From contig JAMPDJ010000003.1 in assembly GCA_023665805.1 (NCBI GenBank), positions 62,001 through 126,000 on the forward strand: a stretch of 64,000 bases of DNA. Direction: 5' to 3'. A program made the position numbers and the translations under genes. This DNA comes from Bacteroides sp. Its GTDB lineage: Bacteria; Bacteroidota; Bacteroidia; Bacteroidales; Bacteroidaceae. Below, piece by piece: positions 44,520-52,671 of this stretch (position 1 is its first letter; each line of letters begins with the position of its first letter). The notes under the pieces were generated by a model. The model had not been told where the DNA came from. It did no database searches and saw only the letters and a program-made list of their open reading frames with translations.

Positions 44520-47264
44520 CTAAGCACGTCCGCTACGCCATATCATGTGCCTTATCTTTTCGTTAAAATCATGTGCCGCAACCAACTGCTCTATAGTCAG
44601 ATGCATACGGTATCGCCAATAGTGACGTGGATTGGCAGGAATGTTTATACGCTCCTGTTCAATGTTTTCCGCACGCAAATCCTCGTCCATTGACAACCAG
44701 TCCTGCAAGGATATCAGGCACAACATGGATGGAGAGAACAGATGACGCGACACCACCTCCTCGCACAACCAACCTGGCATCGCCTCCGGTGCACGGCCAT
44801 CCTTCTGTAACACCTCATTGTAGAACTGCTGGCGTCTCTCCTCATCCTCCTGCCACCACAGACGAAGTGTAGGCATGTCATGTGTGAAGATGGTAGCCAC
44901 GGACATATACGGATTGTTCTCCAAACGTCCGAAACGCAATCCGTATTCCTTGGGCATGGCCTGTATTTCCAGAGACAGAATGCGCAACTGCTTCATGACA
45001 GGCTCAACGCATGCAGGCACCATCCCCAAATCCTCGGCACAACATAACATGCGGGTGGACTCCACCAGGGAAGGCAGTTTTTTCATTGCCTCCATTCCCC
45101 AGAAGGCATTGTGGCGATGATAATAAAAGTCCTCGTACAGGCGGTTGAAGGCTTCCCGTTCGACCTGCGACAATGTGCCATATGTGTAAGTGTCCTGTGC
45201 TGAGATACGGGGCACATACCCCTCACCAAGCGACATAAAAAGGATATTCTGTATCAATTTACATAGTATAGTCCTGAGCTTACGATGGTGTCCATCGTTG
45301 TCCACATTGCCAAAGTGCTCATACACTTGCTGTTCCGTCCTGTATTCCGTCCGCAGGGCATACCAGTCCGGTCCCATGGCTTCCAGATACAAGGAGCGTA
45401 TTTCGTCTATGATGCTCTGTTCGCCGCACAATGTTCGCAGAAAATGGTCGGTAATATAAGGATTCGTGAACAACTTTTCACGCCAATGCAACCCAAAGCC
45501 CTCAATCTCTTCGATGCTCAGAGGCAGACATGGTTCGAAGTGCCCCAGCAGGCCGCTTTTTGCCGAAACTGGTATCTCCCAAATGCGGAAGAAACCAAGG
45601 ATGTGGTCTATGCGATAGGCATCGAAATACTCGGCCATCCTGGTGAAACGACGTATCCACCATCGGTTTCCATCCTCCTGCATCCGTTTCCAGTTATATG
45701 TGGGAAATCCCCAGTTCTGCCCGTCCACACTGAAATCATCAGGTGGTGCTCCGGCAGAACCTTGCATATTGAAATACTCCGGTTCCGTCCAAGCCTCCAC
45801 GCTGGTACGTGAAATACCTATGGGGATGTCTCCCTTGAGCAACACACCATGGGTACGGGCATAAGCGGTGGCCTCCTTCAACTGTATGGACAGCAGATAT
45901 TGGACGAAAAACCAAAAGCCGACCTCCTTGGCATGAACATCGGCATATTCCTGTACCTGCTCCCTATCATACTGCGACAAGATGCTCCATCTCCTGAAAC
46001 AACTGGTCCCCTCCACATCGCGCCGATGACAGAAGACACCGTAGGATACAAGCCAGTCCTCGTTCCGGCGGACAAACTCCCGACAGGCAGGTGTGTCCAG
46101 CCACATGTCACCTTCCTGTTCATACAGTCTGTGCAGGTATCGCAATTTCAAGTTCATCGTGCGTTCATAATCCATCTGTGTCATGGCATTCAATTGCCCG
46201 CACTCATCAGCGTGTTCCTGCATGAAAATATCATCCGCAATCTCCGGCAACTGCCTCAAGTCCATATATATTGGATGCAAGGCATAGATGCTGATTGCAT
46301 TGTATGGATAACAGTCAGTCCATGTGGATGTCTGGGTGGTGTCGTATATGGGGAGCAACTGTATCACACACATTCCTGTGCAGGAAGCCCAGTCCACCAA
46401 CATGCGCAAATCTCCAAAATCACCGCCACCCTGACTACCTTGGCTACGAAGAGAAAACACGGGAATGACCACACCAGCCGCCTTCCAATGCTCGTATGGC
46501 ACGCGCAAATCACGGTCCCAGACCACCTGTACCGTATTGGGAGCAAACATAATACTGTAATTTGGTATCAATGGAGCTGTTGTCTGCGTACCCCATAATT
46601 CGGAAATGCCACCGCCAACCACAGGCGAATGCCTGTTCTCGCCGTCCTCCCAAATGAGCAGCTCTCCGGTCTCCTCATCCACCACCACATATTTGTATTC
46701 GAAGGGGAACTGCAGTCCTGAGGCACTCAGTGCCAGACACCATTCATGCATGCCAGCGCGGTTCATCCTCAACGCACGCTCCGGCATCCATCCGCCCAAC
46801 TGAGGCAGGGAGCCAAGCAAAGCCAGTTGCCTTCCCTTGAGCAACTGTGGAGCCTGCACACGAAAGAGAAGGGTACGGTCGTAGTAGGCCACAGTCGGTT
46901 CGTTGACTGCAGCCTGGGCCACGCAATAGCCATAGGCAGAGGAATACAAATGGCTGAACGATGGCATGTCCTTCCAATAATCCTGTAGAATGAATGTCTT
47001 TTCCTGGGCATAGAGGAATGTACGAGGCACCACGTTCCATTCCCGGCGTATCACTTTGTCGCCGAAGGCCACGATATAAGTGTAGCGGAAAGCCCAGGCA
47101 TCCTTTTCGTGCAAGACCACCTCTCCTGCCCAGTGCAAGCCGTCAGTAGTGTCCAGCTTGTGCATGTACATCATCTCAGAGCCTCGCCGACGCTCTACCA
47201 TTATTTCCACACGTATGTCCTGTCCCCAGTCTGTGCGGTATTCCAATTTGAATTGCAGCTTCAT
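44520..47264 (-). CDS. malQ: 4-alpha-glucanotransferase (GH77) with two N-terminal starch-binding CBM20 domains
   Basis: A 914-residue cytoplasmic enzyme that transfers maltosyl or glucosyl units between alpha-1,4-glucans. Two CBM20-like domains lie at about 1-95 and 130-245 (LALLGSLPQLGGWMPERALR is characteristic). The GH77 barrel follows, with SQGGGDFGDLRMLVDWA, the nucleophile Asp in DAYRIDHILGFFRIWEIP, the acid/base Glu in CCAEDLGMVP and the third Asp in FTHDMPTLR. This architecture is that of plant DPE2 and its Bacteroidales homologues rather than of E. coli MalQ (about 694 residues). DPE2 acts on maltose and a glycogen-like acceptor. The gene starts 80 bp downstream of mntP. Confidence 0.93.
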   Translation of the reverse strand: MKLQFKLEYRTDWGQDIRVEIMVERRRGSEMMYMHKLDTTDGLHWAGEVVLHEKDAWAFRYTYIVAFGDKVIRREWNVVPRTFLYAQEKTFILQDYWKDMPSFSHLYSSAYGYCVAQAAVNEPTVAYYDRTLLFRVQAPQLLKGRQLALLGSLPQLGGWMPERALRMNRAGMHEWCLALSASGLQFPFEYKYVVVDEETGELLIWEDGENRHSPVVGGGISELWGTQTTAPLIPNYSIMFAPNTVQVVWDRDLRVPYEHWKAAGVVIPVFSLRSQGSQGGGDFGDLRMLVDWASCTGMCVIQLLPIYDTTQTSTWTDCYPYNAISIYALHPIYMDLRQLPEIADDIFMQEHADECGQLNAMTQMDYERTMNLKLRYLHRLYEQEGDMWLDTPACREFVRRNEDWLVSYGVFCHRRDVEGTSCFRRWSILSQYDREQVQEYADVHAKEVGFWFFVQYLLSIQLKEATAYARTHGVLLKGDIPIGISRTSVEAWTEPEYFNMQGSAGAPPDDFSVDGQNWGFPTYNWKRMQEDGNRWWIRRFTRMAEYFDAYRIDHILGFFRIWEIPVSAKSGLLGHFEPCLPLSIEEIEGFGLHWREKLFTNPYITDHFLRTLCGEQSIIDEIRSLYLEAMGPDWYALRTEYRTEQQVYEHFGNVDNDGHHRKLRTILCKLIQNILFMSLGEGYVPRISAQDTYTYGTLSQVEREAFNRLYEDFYYHRHNAFWGMEAMKKLPSLVESTRMLCCAEDLGMVPACVEPVMKQLRILSLEIQAMPKEYGLRFGRLENNPYMSVATIFTHDMPTLRLWWQEDEERRQQFYNEVLQKDGRAPEAMPGWLCEEVVSRHLFSPSMLCLISLQDWLSMDEDLRAENIEQERINIPANPRHYWRYRMHLTIEQLVAAHDFNEKIRHMIWRSGRA

Positions 47265-47344
47265 GTCAGTGAAATAACAATGTATGTCCCTTATTTATGT
47301 GCAACAAATGTACAATAAAAAAGCGGAAAACAAGCAATATACGC

Positions 47345-47908
47345 TCACAGATTTGGAATAGTATGCTCCCAAAGGATATTCATTCCTATAAGCATCAGTA
47401 CTATGCCCCCCACCAGTCCGGCCCTGTTTTTGAATCCAAGCCCAAAGACCTTGCCCAGGCATACACCGGCCACGGAGAATGCCATGGTGGTGAGACCTAT
47501 GACGACAACAGGCATCAAGACGGACATGTCCAGACATGCAAAGGAGACACCGACGGCCAATGCGTCTATGCTGGTGGCTATGGCCAACGGCAACATGGCT
47601 TTGAAAGAAAAATCGGCAGATATGTGCTCCTCGTCCCCGAACAAGGCCTCATGCACCATGTTGCCACCTATCAACGTCAGCAATATCCATGCCACCCAAT
47701 GATCCCATGCACCAATGACGGTTGCAAAACTACTCCCAAGGAAATATCCCAGCAACGGCATGAACGCCTGAAATGTTCCAAACCACAACCCCGCAGCAAA
47801 GGCTTGGGGTAACCTCGCCCTACCGACACTGATTCCCTTGGCAACGGATACCGCAAAAGCATCCATGGATAGGCCGACTGCCAATAATGATAATTCCGTA
47901 ATTCCCAT
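47345..47908 (-). CDS. mntP: Manganese efflux pump MntP
   Basis: A 187-residue inner-membrane protein with six hydrophobic helices, formed by two similar halves. Each half has the conserved acidic motif: GLSMDAFAVSVAKG near the N terminus and TSIDALAVGVSFA in the second half; the aspartates are needed for Mn export in the family. The length is normal. A TACCTTTG box (47917-47924, minus strand) lies only about 9 bp before the start codon, so the transcript may have almost no leader. I see no yybP-ykoY-like manganese riboswitch upstream. Confidence 0.9.
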   Translation of the reverse strand: MGITELSLLAVGLSMDAFAVSVAKGISVGRARLPQAFAAGLWFGTFQAFMPLLGYFLGSSFATVIGAWDHWVAWILLTLIGGNMVHEALFGDEEHISADFSFKAMLPLAIATSIDALAVGVSFACLDMSVLMPVVVIGLTTMAFSVAGVCLGKVFGLGFKNRAGLVGGIVLMLIGMNILWEHTIPNL

Positions 47909-47925
47909 ATCTTATGCAAAGGTAC

Positions 47926-47953
47926 AAAAAAACCGCGCCCAAAGGACGCGGTT
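47926..47953 (-). terminator. Terminator of the GH20 gene at 48-51 kb
   Basis: On the minus strand, AACCGCGTCC pairs with GGGCGCGGTT across a TTT loop, followed by TTTTTT. The T run leads directly into the -7-like box of mntP. Confidence 0.85.
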
Positions 47954-48027
47954 CTTATACTTTCATCAAAAGCATCGTCTACCTATATAGTAATAAGGCA
48001 AAGAACCTCAATTCAGAAGAGGCATAT

Positions 48028-50982
48028 TTATCTTACTACGACCTTCTTGCCATTGATGATATTTATCCCGGACTGAGGTGAGGAGAGACGCTGGCCATTA
48101 AGATTATATATGGCATTGAGCGTGGGCACAGGCTTGATGTCAGCTATACCTGTTTCCGGGGCGGGCACAACAGGAATCTCCAGTCTCTCACTCTTAAGAC
48201 TGACAGAACCGGAGACAGAGGGAGCAGAGGCAAGTTTGTAACCCTCAGGAATATAATCCTCACAGACCGGATATGCCGTCCCCTTCTCCAGTATGAACTC
48301 CCGTCGAAGGAGACAAAGTCCACGGTAGGTATAGTGATAGGCAAGAACTCCGCTCTCGCCATCGGCCAACTTGTCACGTCCTTCGAACGGTTCCATTATC
48401 CAGAAAGAAGCGCCATTGCCGGAACCGTGTGCAAAGAGGCGGGCCTTGGTAGTGTTGGATACATTGTTGTTGATGGCATTGCCGGTAACATTAGCGTAAC
48501 AGATGGCCACATTGCCAAGGAATGTGCCGGTATCAAAGGCCCATGCTGTCTTGTTGAGGGAATTCAGTGTTACCTGCGTGCCAGAATTGCCATTGGCCGC
48601 ATAAAGGTACTTGCCACTGACGTTGCTCTTGATATAATAGGTATTGTCATCAGCCGAAGCCTGTTCCAGTACCCAAGGCGTACATTCTGTCCCTTGGGCA
48701 TTGAGCGTGCCGGAGATGTCTGCCATGCAACGACCGCGGTCGGTACTCTTGTTGGTTAACGAAACCACACTACCGTCGGAAATGTCAGAAGCAGGAGCCT
48801 GACGGGGCACATAGTCCTTCATCCAATGACGTGCAAAGACATAGTCGCCACAAGAAAGCATCTGTGTTTCCACGGTCATGCGACGTACAAACCCTGTCCA
48901 GTCCTTCTGCTCCTGGGGAGTCCATCCGGCCTCGGCCACGCACATGAAGCGCGGCAGTGCCAGATACTCAAGATACTCATCACTGCTCACATGCTCAGTC
49001 CAGAATGTAGCCTGGACACCAATATAGTACTTGGAAGCACTGGCAGAAACACCTGCAGGAACCGGTTGATAGTTGTATGTAACGGCAACGTTGTCGTTGC
49101 CAGAACCGGCAGCCCCAGGTTCGCCATAGTCATTGCTTTGCTTGCGGTTGATGTAGTAGCATCCACTACCCCACTCCGTGATGACGGCATTCAAGCCAAG
49201 TTGGGCCGCCTTTGCCGCACCGCTCTGACATGGATTCCAGCACATGATAGTGGCTCCGGATTCCTTCATCAGGTCCAAATCTGCACCTGACTCAGTAATG
49301 CTCTCGTTCCAACAAAACATCTTTTTGCCCAAAGTGAAAAGGTGCTGATTGATTTCGCGTATGAACTCCGTCTGCAGAGCACGGTAACTGGTCTTGCCCA
49401 ATTCGTTCAACTTCTTCTGACAATCCGCATTGTTCTCCCACTGGCTGGTGGGGCACTCGTCGCCTCCGATGTGGAAATAAGGATATGGAAATATCTCTGC
49501 CAACTCGGTAATGATATTCTTGGCAAACTCCACGGCACGCGGATTTGCCACATTGAGTACCGTAGCACTGATACCACCATTGGTCCAGACTTCCGGAGTG
49601 GAATTGGGATTGCAACTATACTCTGGATAAGCCGCCAAAGCCGCAACAAAGTGTCCCGGCATGTCCACCTCCGGCAAGACATCAATATGACGCTCGGCAG
49701 CATAGGCCACCACTTCTTTCATCTCTGCCTGTGTATAGAAGAACGGGCCATACTGCTTACCGGTCTGTGCACCCTCGCCGGTCCAGTATTCCTGGCCATT
49801 CTCGATAATCTTGCGTATCGGTGTGTCGTAGCTGCTATTGCGTTTGGCACCAATAGTAGTAAGCTTTGGATAACGCTTTATTTCAGCACGCCAGCCCTGG
49901 TCATCGGTCAGGTGCCAATGGAACACATTCATCTTGTAGATGGCCATGAGGTCTATCATCTTCTTAATCTCACGTATAGTGAAGAAATGACGGCTCACAT
50001 CCAGCATGAAGCCACGGTAAGAGAAGCGAGGTTCATCTTCTACGCGGACTACCGGCAAGACATATGTTTGCTCTCCCTCGGCCTTCTTGCCGAGAATTAC
50101 GTTGGGGGGAAGCAGACGCAGTAGGCTCTGCATGGCATAAAACACACCATCAGATGTGGATGCCTCAATGGCAACACCCGTAGATGTGATATCCAACACG
50201 TAACCTTCTGTAGCCAGTCCCGTGTTTTCCAATATGGTAATATCTGCCTTACCGTCAACCAGCCGGGGAACAAGTCCTGTTGCCTCATCCACAGTAGTCA
50301 TGAAACGTGCAACGTCTGCCAGCACGCTCTGCCGCCTGTCTGCATCGGCAAAGGTCACCGCAATGGTGAAACCGTCTTTCAACGTAACCTCTCCATCGCC
50401 CATCATCACTGACTTAGGAGCAGGGACAAGGCTAAGCATCTTATCTTGCTTTTGTTCAATATCCTCTGCAACATATATCTTGAGGCGGCGTGAACCCGAC
50501 GGTGTTGTCGTTCCGGTCCATGTGGTGGGATTGACACCATTTGCCGTCATGTCTATGGCCTGACCGTTTGCATTAAGTATGGTAATGAAACCATTTGCGT
50601 CAAAATGGACTGCATTGGTCTGTTCCGTAGCAGATGTCTTGACGGCACTGCCATTGCTGCCTCCGAGATTCATAATATCTCCTGTGCCGACGTTCATGAA
50701 AATCCACTCGCTACCCTTGGCGGTAAGTGACCACAAGAAGGAAGCGGTAGACTTGCTGTCAACAGGATAAGTGGAACTGCCCTTCACCTGGCCTCCATTG
50801 TCATAGAGATAAAATTCCCTATTGCTTTGATCCACTCCAGAGATAATGTAGATACCGTCCGAAACCTCGGATGTCAACCGACAACCCAAAGTGGCTACAG
50901 TATATTCCGTAGTAATGACGTCAGCCTTGGCGAACAAGCTTCCAATGAGCAAAAAACACAAGATTACATGCAACTTTTTCAT
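48028..50982 (-). CDS. Secreted multidomain beta-N-acetylhexosaminidase, GH20
   Basis: A 984-residue exported enzyme. I chose ATG 50982, which gives a proper signal peptide (MKKLHVILCFLLIGSLFAKA); the longer frame adds 16 hydrophilic residues. A ricin-like beta-trefoil segment covers about 40-170, a GH20b domain about 185-315 and the TIM barrel about 325-700, with catalytic Asp508-Glu509 in HIGGDECPTSQW. A second trefoil-like segment (YYIKSNVSGKYLYAANGNSG) covers about 760-870. The last 25 residues, IYNLNGQRLSSPQSGINIIN and following, form the same short tail as on the C10 protease, probably for secretion or anchoring. It lies 49 bp downstream of the sulfatase; together they suit a sulfated amino-sugar glycan. 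Confidence 0.92.
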   Translation of the reverse strand: MKKLHVILCFLLIGSLFAKADVITTEYTVATLGCRLTSEVSDGIYIISGVDQSNREFYLYDNGGQVKGSSTYPVDSKSTASFLWSLTAKGSEWIFMNVGTGDIMNLGGSNGSAVKTSATEQTNAVHFDANGFITILNANGQAIDMTANGVNPTTWTGTTTPSGSRRLKIYVAEDIEQKQDKMLSLVPAPKSVMMGDGEVTLKDGFTIAVTFADADRRQSVLADVARFMTTVDEATGLVPRLVDGKADITILENTGLATEGYVLDITSTGVAIEASTSDGVFYAMQSLLRLLPPNVILGKKAEGEQTYVLPVVRVEDEPRFSYRGFMLDVSRHFFTIREIKKMIDLMAIYKMNVFHWHLTDDQGWRAEIKRYPKLTTIGAKRNSSYDTPIRKIIENGQEYWTGEGAQTGKQYGPFFYTQAEMKEVVAYAAERHIDVLPEVDMPGHFVAALAAYPEYSCNPNSTPEVWTNGGISATVLNVANPRAVEFAKNIITELAEIFPYPYFHIGGDECPTSQWENNADCQKKLNELGKTSYRALQTEFIREINQHLFTLGKKMFCWNESITESGADLDLMKESGATIMCWNPCQSGAAKAAQLGLNAVITEWGSGCYYINRKQSNDYGEPGAAGSGNDNVAVTYNYQPVPAGVSASASKYYIGVQATFWTEHVSSDEYLEYLALPRFMCVAEAGWTPQEQKDWTGFVRRMTVETQMLSCGDYVFARHWMKDYVPRQAPASDISDGSVVSLTNKSTDRGRCMADISGTLNAQGTECTPWVLEQASADDNTYYIKSNVSGKYLYAANGNSGTQVTLNSLNKTAWAFDTGTFLGNVAICYANVTGNAINNNVSNTTKARLFAHGSGNGASFWIMEPFEGRDKLADGESGVLAYHYTYRGLCLLRREFILEKGTAYPVCEDYIPEGYKLASAPSVSGSVSLKSERLEIPVVPAPETGIADIKPVPTLNAIYNLNGQRLSSPQSGINIINGKKVVVR

Positions 50983-51031
50983 AAGCTTTGCCGTTTGTAC
51001 AGGATTATGACATTGTTGTATCATACGCAAC

Positions 51032-52579
51032 TTACTTTACTGCAAGAGTCTCCTCTATCGGATCCTTATACATCTTTTGCAATTGCTTTAGTTTCTTGTG
51101 CATCAGTGCACGGACTTCGGCATATTCGGGATTGTCGTAGACATTGTGCATCTCAGTGGGATCCTCCTGCAAATCATACAGCTCCCAAGCATCTATGTCA
51201 TTGTAGAAATGCATTAGCTTGTATCGTTCAGTGCGCACTCCATAATGACGCTTTACAGCATGCTCGGCAGGATACTCATGATAATGATAATAGATGGCAT
51301 CGCGCCACTTGCCTATGGTTTTCTCACCACGCAGAAGTGGCACAAGGCTGCGCCCCTGAATGTCGGATGGCACCTTGGCTCCAGCCATTTCAAGGAAAGT
51401 GGGGGCGTAATCTATGTTCTGCACCATGTCCATAATCTCACCACGACGCTTGTAACCGTCAGGCAAACGCATGAGTAAAGGCGTGGAAAGGCTTTCCTCA
51501 TACATGAATCGTTTGTCAAACCATCCATGCTCGCCCATGTAGAAGCCTTGATCCGAAGCATAGACCACCAAAGTATTGTCCAACATATCGTTATCGCGCA
51601 GATAGTCCATAAGACGTCCGACATTGTCATCAAGTGAACGTGTAACCTTGGCATAATCACGCATATATCTCTGATACTTCCACTCCACCAGTTCCTTGCC
51701 GGTAAGATTGCGGCGTTTGAAGTCGCATGACAGACTGTCATAGAATGTCCAATACTGACGCTGCAGTTCGGGTTCCAGACGTCCAACATAGTGGAGATAG
51801 GTTTGGGTGAGACGGGTGGAATCACCAGGAAGATAGGCCTTGGTGTCATAAACCAAATCCATGTCGTGGTCGGAAGCTATAGCCATTTCCTGTTGCTGGG
51901 CTGCAATGCGTCCCTCATAGTTGTCCCAGAAATTTGCAGGTTTCTCGAAAGTACGATCCTCGTACTCGCGCAGATACTTCAGTTCCGGCAACCAGTCACG
52001 ATGACAAGCCTTGTGGTGGACGAAAAGGATGAAAGGACGATCTTTGTCGCGGTGCTCCATCCAATCTATGGCCTTGTCAGTGATAACATTGGTGCAATAC
52101 CCATTTTCCCGACTCTTGCTTCCATCCTGATGATGAAAGGTTGGATTGTAATACTCGCCCTGACCTATGAGAATGTCCCAATGGTCAAAACCCGTAGGTT
52201 CGCTAACAAGGTGCCATTTGCCAACAAGAGCTGTCTGGTATCCTGCCTTCTGCATCAGTTTGGGCATTGTCTGCTGAGAACCATCGAAAATGCCATGCTC
52301 GTTGTTGGTAAAACCATTGATATGACTATGTTTGCCTGTAAGCATACAGGCACGGCTTGGACCAGAAAGACTGTTGGCCACGAAACTGTTACGAAACAGC
52401 ACGCCCTCCTGTGCTATCCGATCCAGATTGGGAGTTTCTATGCAACTGTTACCGTATGCACTGAGAGCCTGTGCAGTGTGGTCGTCAGTCATGATGTAAA
52501 CAATGTTAGGCCTTTGTTTCTGAGCCTGCACAGACATGGCTGCAAGGGTTGCCATGGATAAGAGCGTCAACTGCTTCAT
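51032..52579 (-). CDS. Exported sulfatase, serine-type formylglycine (possible GlcNAc-6-sulfatase)
   Basis: A 515-residue exported sulfatase. The signal peptide ends near SVQAQ (residue 20). Metal-binding Asp32-Asp33 lie in IMTDDHTAQ. The modified residue is Ser72 in NSLSGPSRACMLTG (S-x-P-x-R...TG), so maturation needs an anaerobic sulfatase-maturating enzyme (anSME), not present in the window. The KWHL motif (VGKWHLVSEPTGFD), HHKACHRDWLP and VVYASDQGFYMGEHGWFDKR are also typical. The pattern resembles S1_11 N-acetylglucosamine-6-O-sulfatases of Bacteroides, but the position cannot be proven. The 49-bp gap to the GH20 gene suggests that desulfation is followed by hexosamine removal from mucin or glycosaminoglycan. 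Confidence 0.92.
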   Translation of the reverse strand: MKQLTLLSMATLAAMSVQAQKQRPNIVYIMTDDHTAQALSAYGNSCIETPNLDRIAQEGVLFRNSFVANSLSGPSRACMLTGKHSHINGFTNNEHGIFDGSQQTMPKLMQKAGYQTALVGKWHLVSEPTGFDHWDILIGQGEYYNPTFHHQDGSKSRENGYCTNVITDKAIDWMEHRDKDRPFILFVHHKACHRDWLPELKYLREYEDRTFEKPANFWDNYEGRIAAQQQEMAIASDHDMDLVYDTKAYLPGDSTRLTQTYLHYVGRLEPELQRQYWTFYDSLSCDFKRRNLTGKELVEWKYQRYMRDYAKVTRSLDDNVGRLMDYLRDNDMLDNTLVVYASDQGFYMGEHGWFDKRFMYEESLSTPLLMRLPDGYKRRGEIMDMVQNIDYAPTFLEMAGAKVPSDIQGRSLVPLLRGEKTIGKWRDAIYYHYHEYPAEHAVKRHYGVRTERYKLMHFYNDIDAWELYDLQEDPTEMHNVYDNPEYAEVRALMHKKLKQLQKMYKDPIEETLAVK

Positions 52580-52671
52580 AGTTTTACTTCTGTTTATTAT
52601 AGGTTTTGTTTATAGGTTAAATCCGTAATGTTTGTGTAAATAAATATATACTCGTCTGCAATAGCTGCAAA

